Part shown: piece by piece, positions 1-6,482 of the stretch | Layout of the letters: each line of letters opens with the position of its first letter | How positions within the stretch are numbered: position 1 is the stretch's first letter | NCBI GenBank assembly: GCA_009695405.1 | Contig: SIAZ01000169.1 | Span: forward strand, 1-7,866 | DNA: 7,866 bases | Direction of reading: 5' to 3' | From: Pedosphaera sp. | GTDB taxonomy: Bacteria; Verrucomicrobiota; Verrucomicrobiia; Limisphaerales; UBA9464 | Made by a program: the position numbers and the translations under genes | Notes under the pieces: model-generated | Databases searched by the model: none | What the model saw: the letters and a program-made list of their open reading frames with translations, nothing else | Told to the model about the DNA's origin: nothing

Positions 1-1
1 G

Positions 2-55
2 AACCATACCGTTGCCGAACTCCTGCCTTGGAACTGGAAACCGGCGAAAGCCTAA
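2..55 (+). CDS. IS66-type transposase (TnpC), last 17 codons only
   Basis: The frame starting at base 2 reads NHTVAELLPWNWKPAKA and stops at TAA (53-55). A short ELLPWNWKP-like tail is typical of the C-terminal domain of IS66 transposases, the DDE enzyme that moves these elements. Nothing of the catalytic core lies in the window. The call rests on this tail plus the IS66-like terminus 90 bases downstream. A competing frame starting at base 1 stays open to a TAG at 115-117, but its product shows no recognisable motif. Whether the transposase is intact cannot be judged. Confidence 0.62.
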   Translation, partial: NHTVAELLPWNWKPAKA

Positions 56-119
56 TCCGGTCGGTCGACCTTTCTTCCCCGCCTTCGATCGCGGAATATC
101 CTACTTTCGGCAACTAGGG

Positions 120-145
120 AACCATGAGGTTGGGCGTACGCTTAC
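120..145 (-). repeat. Probable IS66 right terminal inverted repeat
   Basis: Read from the outer end inward (minus strand from 145), the sequence begins GTAAGCGTACGCCCAACC and continues for roughly 25 bases. The GTAAGC start is the family hallmark. The inner boundary is approximate because the partner repeat is outside the window. Confidence 0.62.
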
Positions 146-492
146 TTTATGGTAGCCGAAGAAATCCGTGAAGCCGTCCGGACCGACTCTCGGATGACCA
201 ACTTCACCCCGACGCCGTCCCAAAGCCCATCTCGCCCTCGAACTCAATCGCCGGCACGACCCAAGATTTCCTTTGAAGAAGAGACCAAACGGGTCCAAAC
301 ACCCTCGAGTTCCATTGATGCACTCAGCGGATCCGTTATGCAGGCGGCTTGATACAGCCCCCTCTGCCGACTCGACCGACGAAAATCAATCCCCTTCACT
401 CCAAGGGGTGTCGTCAAAGTCATACTTTCAAAGTTGGTTCATCTAATTTCCGATGGGGCCGCCTTGAGAATGCCGTTCGTCGGTCTGGAATT
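146..492. other. Gene-free stretch between the IS end and the asparaginase stop
   Basis: No convincing gene was found here on either strand. The longest plus-strand frame (149-352) begins exactly at the IS junction and gives a Ser/Pro/Thr/Arg-rich product with no recognisable motif. Minus-strand frames are similar. Bases 146-153 (TTTATGGT) are the expected 8-bp target duplication of the IS. Bases 391-408 form a short hairpin. Bases 416-434 contain two overlapping short palindromes (AAAGT-cat-ACTTT and ACTTT-c-AAAGT) of unknown meaning. The stretch may be non-coding, or a decayed gene that took the IS insertion. Confidence 0.5.
380..408 (-). terminator. Weak candidate terminator downstream of the asparaginase
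   Basis: CCCCTT (391-396) and AAGGGG (403-408) form a perfect 6-bp stem around a 6-base loop. On the minus strand the stem is followed by ATTGATTTTC, which is only moderately T-rich. It sits about 85 bases past the asparaginase stop, a sensible place to end the minus-strand transcript. The short stem and imperfect T tract keep confidence low. Confidence 0.3.
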
Positions 493-1518
493 TTACAACC
501 GATTCCCCCCGACTGGGCCAATCGGTTTGGTGGTAACACCTGGGCTTTGTAGAATATTGCTATAGGCATCACAGGCGACGGAGTACTGGAATCCACTCCC
601 TGTTCCCGCAGCGCCGTACCTTCCCTTTTTATCCACAGCAATGAAGTTAATGCTCAGGTCATAACCCTTGGGATCAAGAGAAGCGATTCGATCAAGAGTG
701 GCAAGGCAAGCGTCCTGAGGAGAGAGTCCCTGTCTCATAAATTCCACCACGAGAAATGATCCACAATACCGGAGAACATTCTCGCCAATACCAGTGGCAC
801 CGGCTGCCCCGACGGTATTATCAACGTAAAGCCCACCGCCGATGATCGGAGAATCCCCGACTCTACCGGGGGTCTTGTAGCCCCAACCCGAGGTCGAACA
901 GGCCCCAAATAAATCACCCGATTGGGTCAGTAAAAGAAGGGCAATCGTGTCATGATTCGGGGCTTTTTTCTTCTCCTTATCCTGTGCCTTACGCCAGTTC
1001 TCCCAAGCCGCTTTTTGCCCAGGCGTCACCTTCGGTCCGGTCTGCATCCCCCGTTCTCGAGCAAAACGTGCCGCTCCCTCACCCACCAACATCACATGAC
1101 GGGTCTCTTCCATCACACGACGGGCAATCGATACCGGATGACTGAACCCCTCAACTGCGGCAACAGACCCGGCCTTATGACCCGGACCGGACATAATACA
1201 CGCATCCAACTGCACAACACCATTAGCTGCAGGAATTCCCCCCAATCCAACGCTCGGGTTGGTGAGATCCGCCTCAGCCAAACGAACCCCCTGCTCTACA
1301 GCATCTAAACCGGACGCCCCCCCTTTTAGTACCGCCAAAGTTCGCTCATTCGGTGGCTTACCAAAGGGCCACGTCGAAATTACCAAAGGCGGTTTTGATG
1401 CGAGTCTCTCGCCCGACGGCATTTGAGTTTCTCCAAGCGCCGAGTTTGCCCCAGTCAATCCGGCGCCAACTAGAGTTGCCAGCGAAGATCCCACAAAAGT
1501 CCTACGTGCCATTTCCAC
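493..1518 (-). CDS. Glycosylasparaginase (N4-(beta-N-acetylglucosaminyl)-L-asparaginase), Tat-exported
   Basis: This is an N-terminal nucleophile hydrolase of the isoaspartyl peptidase/glycosylasparaginase family. The family enzyme splits the amide bond joining GlcNAc to asparagine in N-glycopeptides, releasing aspartate. The precursor cuts itself in front of a Thr that becomes the catalytic nucleophile. Here that Thr is about residue 191 in NHDTIALL. The substrate-binding segment GRVGDSPIIGGG (Arg219, Asp222) and the GATGIGEN loop (about 240-247) match the family. Early hallmarks STWPFG (48-53) and the VGLGGIPAANG region (about 90-100) are also present. The N-terminus MARRTFVG plus a hydrophobic stretch is a twin-arginine export signal. 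The length, 341 residues including signal, is normal. The start is GTG at 1518, with GAGAAG (1527-1532) 8 bases upstream; an in-frame ATG two codons later is the alternative. It is the last gene of the minus-strand cluster and has its own possible promoter. Confidence 0.93.
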   Translation of the reverse strand: MEMARRTFVGSSLATLVGAGLTGANSALGETQMPSGERLASKPPLVISTWPFGKPPNERTLAVLKGGASGLDAVEQGVRLAEADLTNPSVGLGGIPAANGVVQLDACIMSGPGHKAGSVAAVEGFSHPVSIARRVMEETRHVMLVGEGAARFARERGMQTGPKVTPGQKAAWENWRKAQDKEKKKAPNHDTIALLLLTQSGDLFGACSTSGWGYKTPGRVGDSPIIGGGLYVDNTVGAAGATGIGENVLRYCGSFLVVEFMRQGLSPQDACLATLDRIASLDPKGYDLSINFIAVDKKGRYGAAGTGSGFQYSVACDAYSNILQSPGVTTKPIGPVGGNRL

Positions 1519-1570
1519 TTTGGGATCTTCTCTATGTGCTGCCCGAGCGCAATTCCAAATCGAAATTCTA

Positions 1571-1583
1571 AGACCTAATTATA
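1571..1583 (-). promoter_or_regulatory. Candidate promoter for the asparaginase (-10 TATAAT)
   Basis: In the 90-base gap between the DUF1501 stop and the asparaginase start, the minus strand carries a perfect TATAAT at 1583-1578, in an AT-rich context. No good -35 hexamer lies 16-18 bases upstream and there is no TGn extension. Transcription would start near 1571, giving a leader of about 50 bases containing the GAGAAG ribosome site. The box could arise by chance in AT-rich spacer DNA. Confidence 0.4.
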
Positions 1584-1608
1584 GAAATTTATTCCCACTT
1601 TAACTCCA

Positions 1609-3081
1609 TCAAAGAATGGCCTGAATGGGATCGATGGACTCGACCCCCACCAATTTTTGGTCAAGGCCACCGTAGAAATAACTCAACCGATTCGGATCTA
1701 GCCCCATTAAATTCAAAACAGTCGCATGGAGATTTTTAACATGAATTCGATTTTCCACCGCCGCTGAACCTAGCTCATCAGTTTGCCCATAACTTACCCC
1801 GCCACGAACCCCGCCACCCGCCATCCACATTGTAAAACCATAGGCATTGTGGTCACGCCCTGTTCCTTTCTCATATTCGGCGGTCGGTTGCCGACCAAAC
1901 TCACCGCCCCAGATGATGAGGGTCTCATCCAATAGCCCCCGCTGTTTAAGATCACGAATCAATCCGGCGATGGGACGGTCGGTTCGGCCGGCATGAAAAT
2001 TATGGTTCTTCTCGATGTCAGTGTGGGCATCCCAATTGTCATCGTTATGCGCCCCTCCAGAATAAAGCTGGATAAAGCGTACCCCTCTTTCGACAAGACG
2101 CCGTGCCAGAAGGCAACGACGCCCAAACTCTTGAGTTCGGGGGTCGTTAATACCATACAGTTCGCGAGTCGATTCCGATTCAAGGCTCAAATCGACCGCC
2201 TCTGGGGCATGACGTTGCATATTGAAAGCCAACTCATAACTAGCGATGCGCGCCGCTAAGTTTGAATTGTCAGGATGTAAAACGGCGTGTTCCGAGTTAA
2301 AATCTCGCAAGGTGTCTAGCATTCGCCGTTGCATCGGACCGGAAACATCGGAGCGCCGCTGAAGATCGAGAATAGGATCACCCGCAGAACGAAAAACGGT
2401 GCCTTGATAGCTGGCCGGCATGTAACCACTCGACCAATTTTTAGCCCCACTGATAGGGCCTCCAATCGGATCCAGCATCACCGCAAATCCCGGTAAATTC
2501 TCGCTGACACTGCCCAGTCCATAATTAACCCAAGAGCCCAGACACGGACTACCCGATAGGATTTTACCGGTATTCATCTGCAACATTGCTGAACCATGGA
2601 TCGGTGAATCGGCCGTCAGCGAATGTAGGAAGGCCATATCATCAACACACGTTCCTAGATGAGGGAAGAGATCACTAACGTATTTCCCAGATTGCCCGTA
2701 CTGTTTGAAGGCCCATTTGGTCCCTACGACTCGCCCTTGATTGCGTTTACCGCCGCGACCAAAGGTCTTGATGTCAATCGTACGACCATCCATCTCGGCA
2801 AGTTTTGGTTTGTAATCAAAAGTATCGACGTGGCTAGGCCCGCCATACATGAAGAGAAAAATGACACTTTTGGCCTTTGCCGGCGAATGGGGTTTGCGCG
2901 GTGCAAGTGGATTAGTGAAGGCACTACCAACTTCGGGAACAGTCGCACTCGCTTTAGTCGATTGCAGTCCCATTAAACCCGACAAGGCAACCCCAGTGAA
3001 GCCCGCACCCGCTTCCCAAAGGAATTCACGACGCGTCCGGCGACAAAAGGGGCCACAATCGCTCGATGCAGAAGTGTTCAT
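1609..3081 (-). CDS. DUF1501 domain protein, Tat-exported (alkaline-phosphatase-like fold)
   Basis: This is a 490-residue member of the DUF1501 family, which is abundant in planctomycetes and verrucomicrobia and distantly related to sulfatases/alkaline phosphatases. The exact reaction is not established. The N-terminus contains RRTRREFL followed by a hydrophobic alanine/glycine stretch (about 14-40), a twin-arginine export signal. Family landmarks in order are FLFMYGGPSHVDTFD (about 75-89), IHGSAMLQMNTG (161-172), GVRFIQLYSGGAHNDDNWDAH (333-353), IIWGGEFGRQP (389-399), GRDHNAYGFTMWMAGGGVRGG (408-428) and a C-terminal HATVLNLMGLDPNRLSYFYGG (452-472). Length and domain extent look complete. The start follows the PSD1 stop by 3 bases and has no Shine-Dalgarno sequence, so translation probably depends on coupling to PSD1. 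PSD1-DUF1501 neighbours are a recurrent arrangement and suggest a shared extracytoplasmic task. Confidence 0.95.
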   Translation of the reverse strand: MNTSASSDCGPFCRRTRREFLWEAGAGFTGVALSGLMGLQSTKASATVPEVGSAFTNPLAPRKPHSPAKAKSVIFLFMYGGPSHVDTFDYKPKLAEMDGRTIDIKTFGRGGKRNQGRVVGTKWAFKQYGQSGKYVSDLFPHLGTCVDDMAFLHSLTADSPIHGSAMLQMNTGKILSGSPCLGSWVNYGLGSVSENLPGFAVMLDPIGGPISGAKNWSSGYMPASYQGTVFRSAGDPILDLQRRSDVSGPMQRRMLDTLRDFNSEHAVLHPDNSNLAARIASYELAFNMQRHAPEAVDLSLESESTRELYGINDPRTQEFGRRCLLARRLVERGVRFIQLYSGGAHNDDNWDAHTDIEKNHNFHAGRTDRPIAGLIRDLKQRGLLDETLIIWGGEFGRQPTAEYEKGTGRDHNAYGFTMWMAGGGVRGGVSYGQTDELGSAAVENRIHVKNLHATVLNLMGLDPNRLSYFYGGLDQKLVGVESIDPIQAIL

Positions 3082-3084
3082 CGG

Positions 3085-5361
3085 TTAATCAAGATAAAGA
3101 AATTCGTTTAAATTGAGGGCAAGAAGACAGAAAGAATCTAGGGCAGCGGACGGGTTTGCTCCATCTCGAATCAGGTCTGCAATATACGCCACGCCACGCG
3201 TCACTTCGTCGGTTGATGGAGGACGCCCAGTGACCCAGTGAAGAACACGGCGAATCTGCGCTGAAACCGTATTTCCGCACTCATTGCGGGACCGATCGGC
3301 AAGCCGGGACGCCTGCTGATTGAAGAAAGCCCCATTCATCATGCCGAGTGCTTGAGTGGGCTGAGTCGTCGCGAAACGCACCGGCGTCGATCGATCCGTC
3401 TCAGCAAGATCAAAACCCAGGAGCACCGGTGTTAAAAGCGATCGCTTAACATGGACATAAATACTCCGTCGAGACTGTTCATCCGGCGGAGAATTGCCCC
3501 AGCCCTTACCGGGAACCGATTGGCTGGCGAGGACTTCTTTGGGAAGAGTCACATACATGCCCGGACCAAACATTTTGCTATTGCCAGAACCTGACACCCA
3601 AAGAATGGAGTCGCGTATTTCCTCGGCGGTAAGCCGCCGCATATCAAAGCGAGAGAAAAGGTCGTTTCCCGGATCCACTTTTAAAGCGCTTGAACTGGGC
3701 TGAGCCGAAGCTCGATAAGCGCGCGAGGTGAGGATCCGCCGGTGAAGATGCTTCAGGCTCCAGCCGCTCTCGATAAGATCTTTAGCCAACCAGTCGAGCA
3801 ATTCTGGATGGGTGGGAGGTTGCCCTTGAAGACCGAAATCGTTGGGTGTCCGAACAAGGCCACGACCAAAGTGATGCTGCCAAACACGATTGGCCACCAC
3901 CCGAGCGGCCAGAGGGTTATCCGGTGAAGTAATCCAATCGGCGAGAGCAAGACGCCGCCCAGAACTGCGTCCCGAGGACGGAGGAACCACGCGGAGTTTG
4001 GGAGGATTCAGGACCCCAGGAAATCCAGGCTCCACTCGATCACCCAGAGTGTTGGGGTTACCGCGCAAAAGAATAAAGGTATCCGATGATTTCGAGCGAG
4101 GTTCCGTGACAGCTAAAGCCTTCGCTTCAGGTTCAAGTCCAGTCAACGGAATCTGGTCATTGGGCCCCCCGCCACTGTAGAGATTGATATTTCGAAAAAA
4201 GGCCAGCATCGAGTAGTATTCTCGCTGCAAAATCGGATCGATCTTATGGTCGTGACAACGAGCGCAATCGACCGTCAGACCCAGAAATACCTGACTCGTC
4301 GTCGCTACCAAATCATCCAGTTGATCGTAGCGAGCCAATTCCTTGTCGGCAGGATCATTGTCCCAAATACCCAGTCGGTAAAATCCAGTGGCGATCTGTC
4401 CTTCCGTACCGCCATCAGAAAGTTCATCGCCCGCGAGTTGTTCGCGAACAAAACGGTCGTAGGGTTTGTCGTTATTGAAAGCACGAATGACATAATCCCG
4501 ATACCGCCAAGCGTTGGGCTTCGCATCGTCGGTTTCATAACTATTAGTCTCGGCAAAACGCACCAAATCTAACCAATGCCGTCCCCACTTTTCCCCGTAC
4601 TGCGGTGAAGCAAGGAGCCGTTCAATCCAACGTTCCCAAGCCGCTTCTGAGGGGTCTGTAGCGAACTCTTCCACTTCCTCAGGAGAAGGAGGCAATCCTG
4701 TCAGATCATAAGCCACCCGACGAATCAATGACCTCGCTTGAGCCATGGTTGGAGGCGAGAGTTTCGCGCTACGAAGACGTTCCTCGATAAAAGCGTCTAT
4801 AGGATTTATTTGATGCCCAGTTTGAACGAGACGCGAGGAGAGGGATGAGTGGACGTTTGGCGGGGCTCCCTGTTGCAAGGCCTGAAAAGCCCAATGCCGA
4901 CGTGCACGCGCAGCGGACTCTTCGGCTCGAGCCATTGGATGATCTGGAGACTCCTTCGGCCATGGAGCCCCGTCGGCCACCCAAGCCGTGAGATCAGCCA
5001 CCTGCGCTGGCGTCAACCGACGGCGAGGAGGCATTATTAGATCGGGATTCTTCCCAGAAACAGCCTCAATCAGGCGGCTTTGATCGGGGCGTCCCGGCGA
5101 AATTACCGCTCCATTTTCCCCACCCTTTAACAAGGCTGCGGCAGAGTCCAGTCGAAGGCCTCCTTTGGGATCTTCCTTACCGACACTATGGCAACGATAA
5201 CAGGCATCGACCAAGAGGGGACGAATGCGTTTCTCAAAAAAATCCAATTGTGCTGGGGTAGAATCACCTCCCCCAGCGGCTCGCATCATCCCAGCAGCGG
5301 CGAGTAAACTGCAAAAAAGCAGGGTCGATCGCCAACTAAAAACAAAATGAGCCGATGGCAT
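3085..5361 (-). CDS. PSD1 protein: planctomycete cytochrome C + DUF1549 + DUF1553
   Basis: This is a 758-residue exported protein of unknown biochemical role. Residues 8-29 form a Sec-type signal peptide (hydrophobic LLFCSLLAAAGMM). The planctomycete cytochrome C domain (about 40-132) has a CYRCH haem-attachment motif (C54, C57, H58) and a later IMPP segment whose Met110 could be the second haem ligand. DUF1549 (about 185-392) shows the landmarks AYDLTGLPPSPEEV, YGEKWGRHWLDLVRFAETN and a second CxxCH motif, CARCHDHKIDPI (C366, C369, H370). DUF1553 (about 470-720) begins LADWITSPDNPLAARVVANR and includes NRVWQHHFGRGLVRTPNDFG. The linker between the two DUFs is short (about 393-465), with no inserted carbohydrate-binding or LamG-like domain. 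The ATG start has only a weak TAGG upstream, 15 bases after the propeller stop. It is followed at once by DUF1501, its usual partner. A redox role is inferred from the haem motifs alone. Confidence 0.95.
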   Translation of the reverse strand: MPSAHFVFSWRSTLLFCSLLAAAGMMRAAGGGDSTPAQLDFFEKRIRPLLVDACYRCHSVGKEDPKGGLRLDSAAALLKGGENGAVISPGRPDQSRLIEAVSGKNPDLIMPPRRRLTPAQVADLTAWVADGAPWPKESPDHPMARAEESAARARRHWAFQALQQGAPPNVHSSLSSRLVQTGHQINPIDAFIEERLRSAKLSPPTMAQARSLIRRVAYDLTGLPPSPEEVEEFATDPSEAAWERWIERLLASPQYGEKWGRHWLDLVRFAETNSYETDDAKPNAWRYRDYVIRAFNNDKPYDRFVREQLAGDELSDGGTEGQIATGFYRLGIWDNDPADKELARYDQLDDLVATTSQVFLGLTVDCARCHDHKIDPILQREYYSMLAFFRNINLYSGGGPNDQIPLTGLEPEAKALAVTEPRSKSSDTFILLRGNPNTLGDRVEPGFPGVLNPPKLRVVPPSSGRSSGRRLALADWITSPDNPLAARVVANRVWQHHFGRGLVRTPNDFGLQGQPPTHPELLDWLAKDLIESGWSLKHLHRRILTSRAYRASAQPSSSALKVDPGNDLFSRFDMRRLTAEEIRDSILWVSGSGNSKMFGPGMYVTLPKEVLASQSVPGKGWGNSPPDEQSRRSIYVHVKRSLLTPVLLGFDLAETDRSTPVRFATTQPTQALGMMNGAFFNQQASRLADRSRNECGNTVSAQIRRVLHWVTGRPPSTDEVTRGVAYIADLIRDGANPSAALDSFCLLALNLNEFLYLD

Positions 5362-5376
5362 AGAAAAAGCCTAAGA

Positions 5377-6330
5377 TTAATTTCGAACCGGGAGAACGGC
5401 AACTACGGGAGTCGAATTGCCAAAGTGAGTGAAGTCTTTCCAAGACCAGACCACCTTGAGATCGGGGGTGACCTCAATGAGTTGAGGATTATCCGGACCA
5501 GCGTGGCAGTTGCCGATCAGCGTATTGCCATTTGGGAGGCGTTCAACTCGGGTGACCCAAGCTAGGGTAATGCCTTGAAGATCTTTCTGCTCAACCTTCC
5601 AAACAACCTTCCCAGCTTTGGTCACTTCCATGACGCTATGACTATTCCCACCGCCAATAAGAGTATTGCCATTTTTTAGGCGAACCGCGCTAAAAACAGA
5701 AGTTCCCATGGCTTCGGGTCCGTGCCCACCTTTTCGTTCCTTACCAAGAAGCGGAAGATCGAACTGCCAGACAATTTTGCCCTTTGAATTATATTCACGA
5801 ACCCGACCATCGGCTTCATGGGCGACGAGGTAATTGCCATTCTTCAACTTCCGAACCAACCGCGTGTCGGCATGGGTATTGGGATGATCCACTTGAAGTT
5901 TGACCTCGCGTCGAATCGTTCCATCACCAGCCACTTCAATGATCCGGGCTGGACCCGATTCAGCAATCATTGTCGACCCATCCGCCAGACGCTGAAAGGC
6001 ATGCACCTCCACCGGCTTTCCCGGATTAGCCTTAGCCGCATCATATTCCCAGACAACAGAATGGTCCCGTTTGACTTCTTGAACCCGAGTCCAACCTTTT
6101 TGCAGCAAAATATTACCATTCGGAAGAACCTCAGCGTCGTGAATCGCTGTGACTGGAATTTCCCATTCAACAGAACCATCGGGGGCAATAATGGCGAGAC
6201 GTCGGGTGGAATCGTCGCCCGCAAGAATTCGACGCCCAGGCGCTGGGGGCTCAGCCTGAAGTGACGCCAAGAGAAGGAGTGTCGTACCGAAAACAACGAG
6301 TCGACGCCGAAAAAGGTTGGAAGGGATCAT
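5377..6330 (-). CDS. Secreted beta-propeller protein with NGN repeats (arylsulfotransferase/PQQ-like)
   Basis: This is a 317-residue exported repeat protein. A basic start (MIPSNLFRRR) and hydrophobic core (VVFGTTLLLLASLQA) form a signal peptide, probably cut near residue 26. The rest is built of about 45-residue repeats, each pairing a V/I-x-W strand with an L-x-NGN-x-L/I turn: LPNGNILL (69-76), LADGSTMI (115-122), LKNGNYLV (162-169), LKNGNTLI (218-225) and LPNGNTLI (265-272). Trp strands include VEWEI, VVWEY, IVWQF, VVWKV and VVWSW. This is the pattern of WD40-like or arylsulfotransferase-like propellers. No catalytic residues can be named, so it may be a binding or scaffold protein. The frame stays open upstream to 6591, but that part overlaps the exonuclease gene; the ATG at 6330 is chosen because the signal peptide begins there. 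It is first in the cluster and is followed by PSD1 after 15 bases. Confidence 0.88.
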   Translation of the reverse strand: MIPSNLFRRRLVVFGTTLLLLASLQAEPPAPGRRILAGDDSTRRLAIIAPDGSVEWEIPVTAIHDAEVLPNGNILLQKGWTRVQEVKRDHSVVWEYDAAKANPGKPVEVHAFQRLADGSTMIAESGPARIIEVAGDGTIRREVKLQVDHPNTHADTRLVRKLKNGNYLVAHEADGRVREYNSKGKIVWQFDLPLLGKERKGGHGPEAMGTSVFSAVRLKNGNTLIGGGNSHSVMEVTKAGKVVWKVEQKDLQGITLAWVTRVERLPNGNTLIGNCHAGPDNPQLIEVTPDLKVVWSWKDFTHFGNSTPVVAVLPVRN

Positions 6331-6343
6331 AAATAGTGTTTTG

Positions 6344-6372
6344 AAAATACCCTTGGAAAGACGGCCTGTCGA
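6344..6372 (-). promoter_or_regulatory. Candidate sigma70-type promoter for the minus-strand cluster
   Basis: On the minus strand TCGACA (6372-6367; one mismatch to TTGACA) is followed after exactly 17 bases by TATTTT (6349-6344; four of six to TATAAT). Transcription would begin near 6337, leaving only a few bases before the ATG at 6330. That implies a nearly leaderless mRNA, consistent with the absence of a Shine-Dalgarno sequence there. Confidence 0.45.
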
Positions 6373-6394
6373 GACTTGAACCTGCCCTAGCCAA

Positions 6395-6426
6395 TAAAAG
6401 AGCGATCGTCCCCGATTAAAAGAGCG
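6395..6426. repeat. Two 10-bp direct repeats (TAAAAGAGCG) in the divergent intergenic region
   Basis: TAAAAGAGCG occurs at 6395-6404 and again at 6417-6426. The starts are 22 bp apart, close to two turns of the helix. The pair lies between the two divergent genes, upstream of the candidate minus-strand promoter and just before the exonuclease start. It could be a regulator binding site; no known operator is recognised. Confidence 0.5.
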
Positions 6427-6431
6427 CTGTT

Positions 6432-6443
6432 GAGGCAGGTGTG
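6432..6443 (+). promoter_or_regulatory. Shine-Dalgarno plus alternative GTG start for the exonuclease
   Basis: GAGG (6432-6435) is followed after 5 bases by GTG (6441-6443), in frame with the exonuclease. It is the only good ribosome site near the gene and would give a 314-residue product. It could decide the start in favour of 6441, but the extra residues are unusual for the family. Confidence 0.35.
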
Positions 6444-6482
6444 ATCTTGTCTCGACGAAGACGGGACCGCACCGTCCAAACG

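Larger units (their letters stand above)
1..145 (+). mobile_element. Right end of an IS66-family insertion sequence (left part outside window)
   Basis: Two signals agree. A reading frame ending at 53-55 has a tail resembling the C-terminus of IS66 transposases. About 90 bases later the plus strand reads CGTACGCTTAC up to position 145; read inward from the end this is GTAAGCGTACGCCCAACC. IS66-family elements characteristically have terminal inverted repeats starting GTAAGC and make 8-bp target duplications. If so, the element ends at 145 and the adjacent target copy is TTTATGGT (146-153). The left end is not in the window, so neither the repeat match nor the duplication can be confirmed here. 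Confidence 0.7.

Noticed and set aside
1..117. Plus-strand frame from base 1, open for 38 codons to TAG at 115-117
   Set aside because: It shows no recognisable motif, and the overlapping frame from base 2 has an IS66-like tail supported by a matching IS terminus.
149..352. 67-codon plus-strand frame starting at the IS junction
   Set aside because: Ser/Pro/Thr/Arg-rich low-complexity product, no motif and no ribosome site; the ATG falls inside the proposed target duplication.
952..1308. 118-codon plus-strand frame
   Set aside because: Lies wholly antisense to the well-supported glycosylasparaginase; composition is typical of a shadow frame.
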